The translations under genes were made by a program, and so were the position numbers. The notes under the pieces were generated by a model that was not told the DNA's origin, did no database searches, and saw only the letters and a list, made by a program, of their open reading frames with translations. Positions 10,856 to 22,239 of a DNA stretch of 64,000 nt are shown here, piece after piece; position 1 is the first letter of the stretch, and each line of letters opens with the position of its first letter. Source of the stretch: Pyropia haitanensis (taxonomy: Eukaryota; Rhodophyta; Bangiophyceae; Bangiales; Bangiaceae); contig SDUX01000008.1 of assembly GCA_008729055.1 (NCBI GenBank), positions 3,063,756 to 3,127,755 on the forward strand. Direction: 5' to 3'.

Positions 10856-11430
10856 CAGCGGCGGGATGCCCCAATTTTGGGCGAGCAAGAGGGAGCCCCT
10901 GTGTTTTTTTTTTTTTTTTGTGGGAGTGGCGGTGGCGGTGGGGGGGAGGGACAGGGGGGGGCGGGGGGGGGGGGGGGGGGCGGGGGTGATTGGCGGGCCA
11001 GCCGGCTGGCAGCGTCGATGGGGGAGGCCGCCGCCGCCGGCGGGTGGTCTCAGCCGCCGCCGCCGCCGCCGCCGCCGCCACGTGCGCCGCCACGAGGGGG
11101 GGGGGGAGGGGGTGGGACGGACGCGGCCGGCCTATCCACGCGCGCACCCGCGGCGGGGTGTGCCCATTTTGGGGGGGCGCCGACGACCGCGGATCCGCCC
11201 GTTGTGCGGTGCGACTGGCGGCGGCGGCGGCGGTGGGGGGGACGACGGGCGCGGGGGGTGGGGGGGGGGGGGGGGGGAAACCGGCATCCCCGCCCGCCGC
11301 AGCGGCGGGGTGCGCCCCAGTTTTGGACGCGCGAGGGGAGCCCGCGTTTTTTTTGTTTTTTTTTTGTGGACGTGGCGGTGGCGGTGGGGGGGGGATGGTA
11401 GGGGGGGTGGGGGGGGGGGGGGGGGGGGGT
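10681..11430. repeat. Degenerate tandem repeat of about 300 bp with internal poly-T tracts
   Basis: Unit 1 starts near 10684 (CGGCTGGCGGCGTCGATGGG) and the same block recurs near 10999. Each copy runs into a CCG-repeat, a GGGGG-rich spacer, and a block containing GGCATCC or TATCC, then GCGGGRTGYSCCCAWTTTTGG (10861-10882, 11149-11172 and 11300-11326). The first and third copies of the second block continue into poly-T (about 10903-10919 and 11346-11366), then GTGG and GGCGGTGGCGG. Spacing is about 310 bp, then about 150-290 bp, so the array has two and a half diverged units. It overlaps the 3' end of the preceding candidate gene. Confidence 0.7.
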
Positions 11431-11726
11431 CCCCGCCGCCCGCGACGCCGCCGCACCGCCGTCGGGCCCCGCTGGCCGCCGCGTCGGTGGGGCTGGCCGC
11501 CCGCCGCGTCGTCCGCGGCCCGCCGTCGGCGCGCCGCGGCGGCCGCGCGGCCGGCCGGCCGCGCCGCGGCGGCCGCCCCTGTCGAAACCGCGCGGCCGCG
11601 GCGCGCCGGCGGCGGCGGCCGCGTCGCGTCCCGGCGGCGGCGGCGGCGGCGGCGGGGGCGTCGCCAACGGCGCGGCGCGGGCGCCGTCGGTGGGGCACCG
11701 CGCGCCCCCCGCCGCAGGCGATGGCG

Positions 11727-11766
<40 letters not shown>

Positions 11767-12815
11767 GCCGGCGACGCCCCCAGACCGCCGCCCGCGGCGT
11801 GGCGGCGCGAGTCCAGGCGGCCGGCGGGATTCCCGCCGCCGCCGCGGCGGCGGGCGGTCCCCCCCGCCCTTCCCCCCCCCCCCCCCCCCCCCCCCACCGC
11901 CACGCCGCCGCCGCCGTGCCGCCGGCCGCCCGTGCCCTCCCGCCACCGCCGGCCATGGCCGTGCCGCGTGCGCGGCGTGCCTGGTCGGCCGCCGTGTCGC
12001 CGCCCGCCGCGCGCGCGCGCGGCGGCCGCCCCGCGCGGGCGGCGGGGGCGGCCGCGGCGGCGACGCCGCCGCGCGGTGCCGCCGGGGGGGGGGGGTGGGT
12101 GCCCGCGGCACGCGCCAGCGCCCGCTCCCGTGCGACGCGGGGTTGCTGCTCGCTGTCTCCCGCTTGCCCCGTCGTGCCGGTGGCTGGACCGCCGCGACAG
12201 CGCGGGGGAAGTAGCGATGGTGGCGGTGGTAGGAGTAGTGGTAGCGGTGGTAGCGGCGGCGGCGGTGGTGGTGGCGGTGGCGGTGGCGGTGGCGGTGGCG
12301 GTGGCGGCGGCGGTGGCGATGGCGGTGGGGGGGGGTAGTGCCCGCGGCGGCGCGGCGGCGGACGAATTCCGGTCGGCGTGGGGGGGTGGCGTGGACGGGG
12401 TGGCCACGGTGAGCACGCGGCGGTGGTGGGGGTAGCGGCAGGCAGCACGGGTATCGGCTAGAGGGGACGGCCAGGGAGGGGGAGGGGATATGGCGGTGGG
12501 CGCGCCTGGGCGGCACCCCACCAGGGACTCCCAGCCCGCAGGCGGCGGGGGGGGCTGCCGCCGTGCCGCCCCCTTGAACTGCGGACGGGTCGGCCGCGGC
12601 GCTCCCCGCGCTCGACGGCCACCGTCGGTTGCCGCGTCCACGCTCGCTGGTCTGTCCCCCCGGCGGTGGCGCGTGTGCCGGCCCTCGCTCCGCCCGACGC
12701 CCGTCGCTGCCAAACGGGCCACCCGCGCCGCGGTGCCCCCGCCCGCCGCCGATCGTGCGCGTCCTGCCCCCCCCCTCCAGCCACCCCGCTGCAGGGAGGT
12801 GCCATCGCCACGCCC
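11431..12815. other. GC-rich low-complexity region
   Basis: Dominated by GGC/GCC/GGT runs (for example a GGTGGC array near 12230-12310 and poly-C at 11876-11895). Both strands hold ORFs of several hundred codons in multiple frames, all of biased composition. I find no domain. The end forms the upstream region of the secreted-protein locus. Confidence 0.5.
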
Positions 12816-14086
12816 ATGCTGCGCATGCTGCTGCTCATGGCGACGGCGCTGGCACTGGGCGTGTCGCCCACGCCCGCCGCGGCCACCGAGTGCGAGCTGG
12901 TGCCCCTCCACACGGTCCTCGCCGCGCCCGGCGGCGTGCTCATCCTCCGCGACGGGCGGGAGCTCAAGGCCGAGACGCACAGCGTCGGCGGCTGCGAGAC
13001 GCTCTCCTACGACCCGACCGGCGCGCGCAACATGTACGACTATACGCTCATGAGCCACACGTCGCGCCGGTGCGTGACGGCCACCGGCGACGACGGGCGG
13101 GCGCCAACGTACGCGGGTCTTCCAGGCGATTACGGTGGCGGCCAACGGGTTCCGCTTTGCCACCCGCTGCCGGATGGAGGACATGGACGCGACGCGGGGG
13201 TTCCGCAAGACGATGGCCTCGCTCGGCGTCGCGGGTGGCCGCGTCGTGAGGCCGCGGCTGTCGCTGGCGCGCGGCGCGCTCGTCGGCGTGCGGGACTTTG
13301 TGATGCCGCGGGCGTCGCTCGCGGCGGTCGGCTTCCCGGCGGCCGAGGAGCTCCACGTTGACGGCGTGGCGTACAACGCGAGCGAGCCCATCGGAACGTA
13401 CGCGCCAGGGGGGTGCGGCAGGGCCACGCCGCGGCGGGTGCTGCTGTGTACGGACTGGTTGCTGATTGAGGCGCCCGCGCCGGATGAGTGCATGGCTTGA
13501 GCTCGTGGGCAGGAGTGTACTCTCTGTTTTGTGTCGGCTCTGTTCTGTATCGGCCCCCATTCTATTCTCGCTGTCTCGTTGACACCGCTGTGTCTTTGTG
13601 TGGTGGTGATGCGCTCTGTCCCCCTGCGTGGCTGCTGTGGTTTGGTGGCTGGCTGGCCTGCGGCTGTGGTTCACAGGCCTGCCCCAACGGCGAGATCCGG
13701 ATGGCAAGGTCAAGGCCAGCGTGACGTACAGCGAGCCCGTCGACAAAGTGGCCATCCTCTACGCCGTGACCATGCAGACGCACGACAGCACCTCCTCCGC
13801 GGCGCTCGTCAGCGGCCTATCGTTTGCGTGCGGCTGCCCGTGCGCTGGCAGCACGGACACCACCCTGGTGGTGCTGCCGGCCGCGGGCGCCCCCGGCCGG
13901 TGCGTCGAAAAGGCCACCACCCGCACCGCCCACCGGTGTGCGTACGAGGGTGGCCTGTGGTGTGACGAGGCGGAGGGCACCCGGTGGGACTGGTCCGCGG
14001 GCGGCACCACGGGGGCGTGCACCAACACGACGAGCCGCATCCACCGGCCCGTGTCGCCGTTCGCGCCGGTGGCGCCGTTTGGGTAG
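12816..14086 (+). CDS. Secreted Cys-containing protein of unknown family, two segments, reading frame interrupted
   Basis: The ATG at 12816 begins a convincing signal peptide (MLRMLLLMATALALG, ending near TPAAA), followed by a non-low-complexity ectodomain. The frame changes between about 13085 and 13120, where no long homopolymer exists, and continues to a stop at 13500 with a potential N-glycosylation site in YNASEP. A second segment, about 13690-14086, has the same character (GKVKASVTYSEP, CGCPC, paired Cys, ACTNTTS) and ends at 14086. Between them, 13501-13689 is less GC-rich and T-rich like an intron and ends in CACAG, but no donor joins the segments cleanly in frame. It could be one spliced gene with sequence errors or a damaged gene. 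Function unknown. Confidence 0.5.
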
Positions 14087-14851
14087 GGCGCCCGACGGCG
14101 GGCGGCCGCGGCCGTGCGTGCCGGCGGCGGCGGCCGGAAGGGCAGGGTGGCCGTGGCGGTGGCCGCGGCGGCCGAGCCGACCAGGGCGCCGCACGTACCA
14201 CCGAGGTGCTCGAGTGGGAGCAGGACCGCCCGTGGGGGGCGTGCGCGACGCGCTGCGCGGGGGTGGGTGATAGGGACAAGGGCATGGGGGTCGGGGGTTC
14301 GTATGCCCGCGTCCCGGAGCCCGGCCGCGCGCGACGGACGGCGGCTGCGTAGCGGGGAGGAGACTGGTAAGTGGCGGCTGGGGGCGAGGGTGGAGGGACC
14401 GTCACCCGGAGCGACGTGGGCTGTGACAGCGGCGACCTCTGGCGCCCAGAGTCTGGACATTGGCACAATGACGTAGCAACGCGAACAAAAAAAAATAAAA
14501 GGGATGGGCCAGAGCGCACTCAACGACTCACAGACACGTGTACAAACACAAAAAAAAACGAGGGATCGTGGTGCTAGGGACTGGCAGGTCGTGGGTCCCT
14601 CCGCAAAGTCCCAGGCCCTCATACCAGGCACCAGTGCCGGAGAAGTTGACGCTTATGCGCGCCGCAGCCTCGTTCGCGCCATCGACACCAAAAAGTAACG
14701 CATGGTGAGTGTACAGGGGGCACCGGCAGCAGGTGGTAGCTGCCACTGGGTGAGAGCGGTCTCCGCCACAGCCCGCTTCACCACATCGCCCGTGTTCCCC
14801 ATCCGTCACGCCTGCCCCTCGCGCCCAGCCAGTCGGGGTGGTGGCAGCGCC
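14087..14851. other. Intergenic region between convergent genes
   Basis: GC-rich after the stop at 14086, then about half GC from 14350. AATAAA within an A-rich tract near 14490 is a plausible polyadenylation signal for the upstream plus-strand locus. No gene is seen. Confidence 0.4.
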
Positions 14852-17575
14852 TCACCAGATCTCACACGCCTCCTCGGGCGCCCTGTACATGGGGTCACCG
14901 GGCACAATCCCCCACGCGGCGTGAAAGTCGGGGAGGTGCACCAGCGGCCCAACGGCGCGGCACTCGCCGGGCGCGTGCGGGTCGGTGACCAACCGCTGCA
15001 GCGCATTCTCCTTGGTAATCGTGTTCTTCCACACGCCCACCCACGCGAGGAAGAAGCGCTGCTCAGCGGTGAAGCCGTCGGTGCCGTCCAGGACACGGCC
15101 CGACTCGGCAAGCCACTGCACATAGGCTGCATAGCTCAGCTTGACGCCAAAAAGGTCAGCAACGTTCTCGCCCAGGCAGAGCTTCCCATTGACAGGGGAG
15201 CCCTCGACGATGAAGCGTTGGTACTGCTCAACCAGGATCTGGGAGCGCGCCACAAACTGCTCCGAGTCGCTCGGACTCCACCAGTCCCGCAGCTCCCCCT
15301 TGGCGTCGTATTTCCGGCCCTACACGACGATGGTGGAGGGCGGATGCCGCGCCAGACAGTCACAGGGGCACAGATGAGCAGAAAACAAATAAAAGGGCAC
15401 GCACCAGGTCACATATCAGGTCAAAGCAAGAGCGTCAGTATCAAGAGGAAGGATGCACAGGTGCTGCCCGCCGCGGACCGCGCTAACCCCTGTCGACGAC
15501 GCCACTGCCGCGGCCGCGACTGTCAATGCCTACCCGACATGGGAATACAAGAATACTCAGACAGCAACACCGACAGAGAAACATACCTGGTCGTCGATGG
15601 AGTGACTAATCTCATGGGCAATGACCTGTCAAAAACGAAGGAAATCGCACGTGGTGCAAGGCGCAGGAGTCATGAGACGTTCAGCCGAGCAGAAAGAGAG
15701 CAGGGCGTACACCAGAGGCCAGCCATGAGCGGACAGTGTCAGAGTCAGAACATAACATAGCTCACCACATTCCGAGCACCACCCCCACATTCACCACACA
15801 ATACGGAGAGCACGAGGGGGTGCCAGCACAGCGCAAGCAAGTACACACGAGGACAGCCAAACGCAAAGACCCCCGTCAGGAGAAGGAAGAAGCTGTGCAA
15901 CGTACAGCACCAATGCCACCATAGTTCACAGCAGGGTCCCCAAAAGGCAGCTCGTCAGTCGGCGCGACAAAAAAGGGAGGCCGCAGGATGGCTGCTGGAA
16001 AGACAATCTCAACGTTTGACGGGTGGAAGTAGGCGTTGACCATGAAAGGGGGCATCTGCGGGCGACCTCAAGCGCCAGACAGTCACATAATAGCCGCCAA
16101 ACAAGCAGAATACAAGAGACCAGAAACCAAGACAAGAATTACAACGTCAGTAACTGGTTGAGAAGGCGCCCACCCGTCGACACCGCCACTGCCACCGCTT
16201 CACCGCCATTCACGCCACGCGGTTCGACATGCAGAGAAGCAACCACACATACCTCCCAGCGGACCCTGTCAACAGGAAGATTGTTCCGCTTCATCTCCGC
16301 CGCCAGCTGGGCCACAGACCCGGCCCGCACGTTGGCCACGTACGGCGCGTCCGCCTGCAGCTCCAGCTCCAGCGGCTCGTACGAGTCTGGGTACCCAACC
16401 TTCACGCGCATCGCAGCGAGTTTCGCCAGCGCCGCCGCCTTTGTGTCCTCCCCCATCCAGTCCAGGGCCTTGACGCGGCCGACAAGCAGCTTCATGATCC
16501 GGTCCACCATGGACGTCACCGCCTCCTTGGCCTGCGGCGAAAACGTCTTGGCGATATACAGCTCCGCGAGCGGTGCCTCCACCATCGAGCCCGTCACCAC
16601 CCCCACCCGCTTGTACAGCGGCTTGAGCTCCTTCTGGCCGGTGAGGGCCGTCCCGAAGAACGCAAAATGTGCCTGCACCGCCTCGGTGTGGGCGTAGGGC
16701 GAGAACTTGGTCAGCACCTGCCAGCGAAGGTAGGCGCGCCACGTCGCCAGGTCAACCTCCTGCAGCAGCTTGGCCACCGCCGAAAAGAACGGGGGGTGGT
16801 CCAAAATGTAGGGGCCGGACAGGCCGTCGACAAGGCCGGGCATGGCGGACAAGTACGCCGTCCAGTCGACGGCCTCGCCGGTGAGGGCGGTGAGGTCCGC
16901 CACGGTCTCAATCCGGTTGTACGTGGCCACCGGGTCCCGGCGCTCCACGCGCGTCAGCGACGCGCGCGCCATGGACGTCTCGAGCGCCATCACGTCCGCC
17001 GCTTGCTTGGCCGCGTCGTCCGCGTCCACCCCCGACAAAGTCAGAAGGCGGGTGACCACGGCCACGTACTTTTCGCGCAGCTCCGCCTTGTCGTCGAGCA
17101 CGTAAAAGTCGCGATCAGGGAGGCCCAGCCCGGACTGGGACAGATGCAGCACGGCGGTCTCAGAATGCTGCGAGTCCGTCTCCACGTCCACCCGCCACAG
17201 GGCGCCGACCTGCATCGAACGGAGGGTGGCGGTGACTGACACGACATCCGCCACCGACGCGATGGCCTCAATCGACGCAAACAGGTCCGAGAGGGGCTCA
17301 AACGCCGCCGCATCCGACGCGGCCGTGTCCATCCCAGACTTGTAGAAGCGGCCGAGCAGGCTGTCGGGGTGATCCGCCGTCTCCTTCTCCAGCAGCCCCC
17401 GCAGCAGCTCATGGTTGCTCTCAATCAGCTCCTCAAACGCACCCCATCGGCTGTGCTCGGGGCGTTCAGAGATGGGGTTGGCCGCAATCCACGAGCCGAC
17501 CGCGTAGCGGTAAAAGTCCTCGCGCGGCGAGACGGCCTTGTCAATGTTGCTCGGGTCAATGCCGCCGACGACCAT
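14852..17575 (-). CDS. M13 family zinc metallopeptidase (neprilysin/PepO-like), four exons
   Basis: Exons on the minus strand are 17575-16253, 16055-15906, 15625-15587 and 15319-14852, joining in frame to 659 aa. Introns of 197, 280 and 267 bp have GTATGT, GTACGT and GTATGT donors and CAG or TAG acceptors. Exon 1 is the M13 N-terminal domain (GIDPSNIDKAVSPREDFYRY). Exon 2 has the family block NAYFHPSNVEIVFPA and ends in NYGGIGA. The 39-nt exon 3 encodes VIAHEISHSIDDQ, with the zinc-binding HExxH. Exon 4 supplies the third ligand in GENVAD and ends normally. All catalytic elements are present. There is no signal peptide or transmembrane segment at the chosen start, so a soluble, PepO-like intracellular enzyme is more likely than a type II membrane protein; 659 aa is normal for the family. 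Confidence 0.93.
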
Positions 17576-17975
17576 GGTGGCGACGGGGCAGGGAGGACGC
17601 ACAGCGGGAGGGTACCCGTAGGACAAAATAGCCGCAGCGACGAGGGAGGTGGTACGAACAGAGATGTGACCGGGAGGGGCGACAGAAGGGTACCGTGGGA
17701 GAGCCCTCCGGAGTGGAAGACAACACAGCACAGCACAGTGAGGAGCTGGTGCAAGGACCCTCTTGCTGTCACTGTACCATGATCTGCGCATGCAATTGCA
17801 AGATCACCGAGTACTTCATTGCCGCCCAGATCCCGCCCTCGCTGGCCGCGACGGAACCCCCCCTCCCCACCTCCCCCTCGCAACGCCCTCTTCAGACCCA
17901 CGCCGACTCACCGCCACCCGCCCGTGGACAGAGGTCATCCCCCTCGCTTCCCCCAGCGCGGCCGCCTGCCGTGCG

Positions 17976-18006
17976 CGGCAGACCATTGTCGCGGCAGACC
18001 ATTGTC
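17976..18006. repeat. 15-bp tandem duplication
   Basis: GCGGCAGACCATTGTC occurs twice at a 15-bp period, followed by a weaker third copy (TCGGCAGAGAC). Confidence 0.6.
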
Positions 18007-18097
18007 TCGGCAGAGACGATCCCCGCAAATCGCCTGCCGAAACACCTGGTCGGGGGCAGAGTGGGTGGCGCCCCGTGGCAGGCGGGAGGGGCCGAGC

Positions 18098-18172
18098 GGG
18101 GGGGGGGCGACGCCTTGCGGCGACTGCTGTCGCCGGGGGGGGGCGACGCCTTGCGACGACTGCTGTCGCCGG
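18098..18172. repeat. 36-bp tandem duplication
   Basis: A G-run followed by CGACGCCTTGCG, CGACTGCTGTCGCCGG is repeated at a 36-bp period with one or two changes. The period keeps reading frame. Confidence 0.65.
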
Positions 18173-20554
18173 TGCCACCGCCGCGTCGCCGCCGTCGGGT
18201 CGCGCGCCAGCGGCGGGCGCGGCCGTCGCCGACGCCGCCGCCGTGCCGTCGCGAGCGCCCGCTGCCGCCGCGGCCACCTCTTTGCTACGTGCACCTCCAC
18301 GCTGTCGAGGGCGGCGGGGAGCGTGTCGGCCAGCGCGCAGCGGCGCCGGGTTGCTACCCGCCAGTCATCGGCCACCGCGCGGCGGGACACGCTGCCCCCC
18401 CCCCCCCCGCTTGTGTTGGTGCCTCACTGGTGCCGCCACCACGACACCGTCACCGCCGTTGGCCGCCGCCGTGGCCGTCACGGCGCGGCCGGTGCGGGCT
18501 GGGACGGCCCACCCGCCGGTCGGACAGCCGGGGAGTACGAGTGGCACGCAGCCGCCGCGGGCAGTGGCTGCGCGCCGCCCAGCCCCCCAGGCGCCGCTGT
18601 CGCCGCCACCGCCGCCGCCGACGCCGCCGTCGCTGCGCTCGCCACGGCGAAAGTAGTGGCGTCAGCACTGACACCGCCGCCGCCGCGGCCGGCGGCCACC
18701 ACCCACCACGTGACACCGCCGACCGGGTCCACGCCTGCCGCACCGGTGGAACCCCATTCACCGCGGTAGCCGCGCGCGCTTACCACCCGACGGTGCGCTC
18801 GCGTTTCGTCGGCTGGCGTCTCGGCATACGGCGGCGACGCGGCTTGTCGCGTATGTGGCGCCTACGGCTGGAATACCGTCCGAGCGGCGCCGCGACGTGG
18901 CCAGACGCTGCTGCTGCGGTCCCGCTCGTGCCGCTGTCGCGTTGCCGCCGACCGCGGCACCGTGTCAGGGAGCCACGGCGACGCATCGCCGTGCCCACTG
19001 CTGTCACCGCCGCCGCTGCCGCCGTCACTACTGCTCTGGGGTGGAAGAGGCGAAGGGGTGGCGGCGGGGGGGGAGGGGGGGGGTGGATTTGTGGGGCGGG
19101 ACGGATGCGGTGGAGGGCCGCCACCCACCGGCGTACCAGTCCGTCCCACTCGGCCCCTTCCCTGTCCCCCCGGCCATCCTTTCGTTGCCGTCGTCCGTCG
19201 CCGTCCTCCCCCGCTCCTTCTTGGCTCCGCTGCCCCCCTCGCTTTGCGCTCCATTGCAACGGCGATCGCTTGGAGGGGGGAGGGGGGGAGCGCCAGCAGG
19301 CTGGCCGCAGGGACGGTGTCGCAGCCAGGGGGGGACGCTGCCGCAACGCCCCCCGCGTTACTTCGCGCCGCCCCGCGCGGTAGGAAGCCGCACGCCAGCG
19401 GCGGCTGACACGTCGGTGGCGGTGGCGGGCCATGCTGTGGGGGGGCCTGTCGTCGGTATCGAGGGTGTGCGAGTGCTCAGCGCGCGCGGGCTCCCTCCTG
19501 CTGCCACCCGCTCTCCGCCTACGGCAGCACCCTCAGCCACCACTCCGTTGTCACCCTGGTGGAACCCACCGACAGTGGGGTGGTTGAGCTGGCGGTTGAC
19601 GCCCGGGCGGTGGGCGGGGTGGGAGAGCGTGCGGGGACTGCGTGGGCGGCGGCGGCACCGCTGCCAGCGGTCCTCGCGTGGCCGTCAACGGCAGGTAGGG
19701 GGGGGGGGGAGGACGGGGGATGGTAGCATTTGCAGCGTCTCCAAGGCCGTCGCCTACCCGCCACCGTAGACGGGGGCGGTGTCGGCGGAGGCGGCCGGGG
19801 GGGAGGCTTGTTCCACGTTCAGGGGCATACTCCCTGCCGTTGATCTGCCGCAGATGGCCGGGAAATGGCACGCTTACACTAAAAGCCATGCCAAGGAGGT
19901 ATTCGTTTTGCATTTGTTTGCAAGAAACACCCTCGTCCCCGATCCACGTGCCGATTGAGTTTTCTCAAGATCCATTGTCATGGGGTGCTACTAGTTACTG
20001 ACATTGTTCTTGTATTTCTGTGTAAGTACGTGTGAACAGCCAAGTCGATTTTTGACAAGTCCACGAGTCGTCGTGTGGCCACGTGCCTTGCGAGCGGCCA
20101 AACTCGGCCGCCCAGAGCTGCCCGCTTGACACTGAATTGGCAGACCTGCCCAGGAGACCGTGCTTGACACCAGCCGACGCCGGCGGGGTCCACCTCCTCT
20201 TCCCCCGCGCGCGCACCCAGCCCGCCATCATCCGACCCCGACCACGTTCAGCCCCTCTTCGCCGACAGCGACGGGCTTTCAGTGGCGTTCCAGCCACCCC
20301 CGTCCCCCCGCCGTGCACCCTTCCCACGTGCCCGCGTACAAGGCCTCCCGGTGCACACCTCTGCTGTCAAGCTCGACCAGGGAGGCCCCCCCCCCCCCTC
20401 CCACCGCCCCCTCCCGCACGCCCCGCCCGCCCCCCCCCCCCGCACCAGTCCTACGCTCGCGTCGGTGTGCTTGCAGTGCCGCGGCACCCGCGGCCGCCGC
20501 CGGTCCCGTAGGTGCCCCCCACCGCGTGCGGCGGGTGAGCAGGCGGCGGGGCGG

Positions 20555-20608
20555 ATGGACCCGACCGGTCCGGGCCTGGCGTCACCACCACCCGCGGGGA
20601 GTGGCGGC

Positions 20609-20654
<46 letters not shown>

Positions 20655-20780
20655 ACGGCGGCGGTGGCGACCCGCTGTCGGCGGCAGCAGCCGCGGCGAC
20701 GCGCGCGAACGGCAACGTCGCCGCCGCGAGGCCGCCCAATGGCCCCCACCCCCCCGGTCTGACTCACGACTCGCCGGCCC

Positions 20781-20834
<54 letters not shown>

Positions 20835-22239
20835 GGGCGGTCCCCCCGCACGGACAGCACCCCCCCGACGGGGGTGCACAGGCCGCCGCCGACGCGGCCG
20901 CGTCGGTCGCGGAGGACGCGACCGCCAAGGCGGCGGTGGAGGCGGCGACCGCCGCGCTGGCGGCGTCAGACGAGGCGGCTGCCAACGCGGCCGCTGCGGT
21001 GAGCGCCGCCGCGGCGGCCGCGTCGGCGGTCGTGGACGCGGAGCTGTCGGGCGTGCAGGCGGCCGCGGCGGGGGTGGTGGACACGCTGCAACAAGAGGTG
21101 CTGAGCGCGGGGGCGCCGCTGGCGCTCGGCTACGGGCCGGCCGGCCCGGTAGGGGGGGGGGTGGGCCCGCCGCGGCCGCGGCGGCGGCGGCAGCAGCAGC
21201 AGCCGCCGCTGCCGCCGCCGCCTCCCCGCAGGCGGCCATGGCCGCGGCGGCCACCGCGGCTGGCGGTGCGGCGGCGGACCGGTCGTGGGACGGGAGGCAG
21301 TCGGGGACGCCGGCCAAGTCGCCCGCCGTCCTGTTTCCGTGCCCAGAGCCCGGGTGCGGCAAGACGTTTTCGAAAAAGTTCAACCTCAAAGCCCACAACC
21401 GGGTGCACTCGGGGGAGTACGTTTTTTGGAGAGGGGAGGCGGTGGGGGGGGGCGGGTCGTCTATGAGCGGGAGGGAACGTGGTTGACGCTGCGGTTGGTG
21501 CGCAGCCGTGGCTGCTGGTGGATGTTCTGGAGGGTGTGCCGTCCGCAGCTTGTTGCCGGCGCTTGTGGCGTGTACCGCGGTCGTCTCACCGGTCTGGCTG
21601 TTGGCGCTGACTGTCTGCCTCCCTTTTTCATTTTCCGTTGCTCTTGTTTGGCCGTCTGTTTGTCGGCTGTTTGCGTCTCCCGTCGATAGGTGTCCGTTCA
21701 AGTGCAACTACCCGGGTTGTACCAAAACCTTCCGGTGGAAGAGCAGCTTGACATTTCATGAGGGCCTACACCTCGCACCAAAGAACCAAGCCGCCGATGC
21801 GGCTGCCGCGGTGGCGGCGGCCGCCGCTGCCCTGCCGCAGCCTGCACCCGTGGACGTGGCGGCGGCGGCGGCGGTGGCAGCAAGTAGGACGCCCACCCAC
21901 GCGACGCGCTCGGCTGTGCGGGGCGCCGCGGCGGGGGCCTCGCCGGCGGGTGGTGACGGCGCCGGCGCGACCACCCTGCCGGCGGGGGCGGCCGCGTCGC
22001 CGGTGGGCATGCCCGGCGGCGGCTCGCCAGCCGGCGGCCACGGCTCGTCGCTGGTGCAGGCGGCGCTGCTGGCGCCGGTGGGGGCGGGGGGAGCCGCCGG
22101 CGGGCCGCCGCAGCCGTTGCCGCCGGCGCACGAGGTGGCGTACGGTGTGCAGCCGCCGCCGTCGAAAAAGGCAAAGGTTGGGGGGGGGGGGGGCGCCGCG
22201 GCTGGCCAGCAGCAGTCAGCTCAAGGAGGGCTCTTTTGA
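20555..22239 (+). CDS. Two-finger C2H2 zinc-finger protein, three exons
   Basis: Exons are 20555-21148, 21232-21416 and 21690-22239, giving 442 aa. The 83-bp intron (GTAGGG donor, CCCCGCAG acceptor) and the 273-bp intron (GTACGT donor, CGATAG acceptor) both restore frame. Residues 1-198 are Gly/Ala/Pro-rich, with a long Ala-rich helical segment. Finger 1 (about residues 222-245) is CPEPGCGKTFSKKFNLKAH then H after three residues; finger 2 follows directly as CNYPGCTKTFRWKSSLTFH. Both are Cx4Cx12Hx3H, the TFIIIA/YY1-like spacing, and the splice site falls in the inter-finger linker. The C-terminus is Ala/Gly-rich with a basic patch near the end. It is probably a nuclear DNA-binding regulator; targets are unknown. 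The start at 20555 (MDPTGPG) is chosen over an in-frame ATG at 20282 because the extra sequence is only Pro-rich. Confidence 0.75.

Larger units (their letters stand above)
17576..20554. other. GC-rich region with small tandem repeats, no resolved gene
   Basis: Several frames are open, but no conserved family was recognised. One stretch reads better than the background: about 19475-19692 on the plus strand, in a frame without an internal ATG, contains VVTLVEPTDSGVVELAVDAR and ends at a possible GTAGGG donor near 19693; about 18800-18960 in the same frame is Cys-rich. These may be exons of an unresolved gene. From about 19870 to 20080 the DNA is lower in GC. The right end holds the promoter of the zinc-finger gene. 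Confidence 0.35.

Noticed and set aside
10188..13493. A 1101-codon minus-strand ORF
   Set aside because: It is antisense to a signal-peptide-bearing locus and the tandem repeat, and its sequence is Arg/Pro/Ala low complexity throughout.
17976..18172. A CRISPR-like array
   Set aside because: Only two copies per unit, no spacers of even length, and the genome is eukaryotic nuclear.
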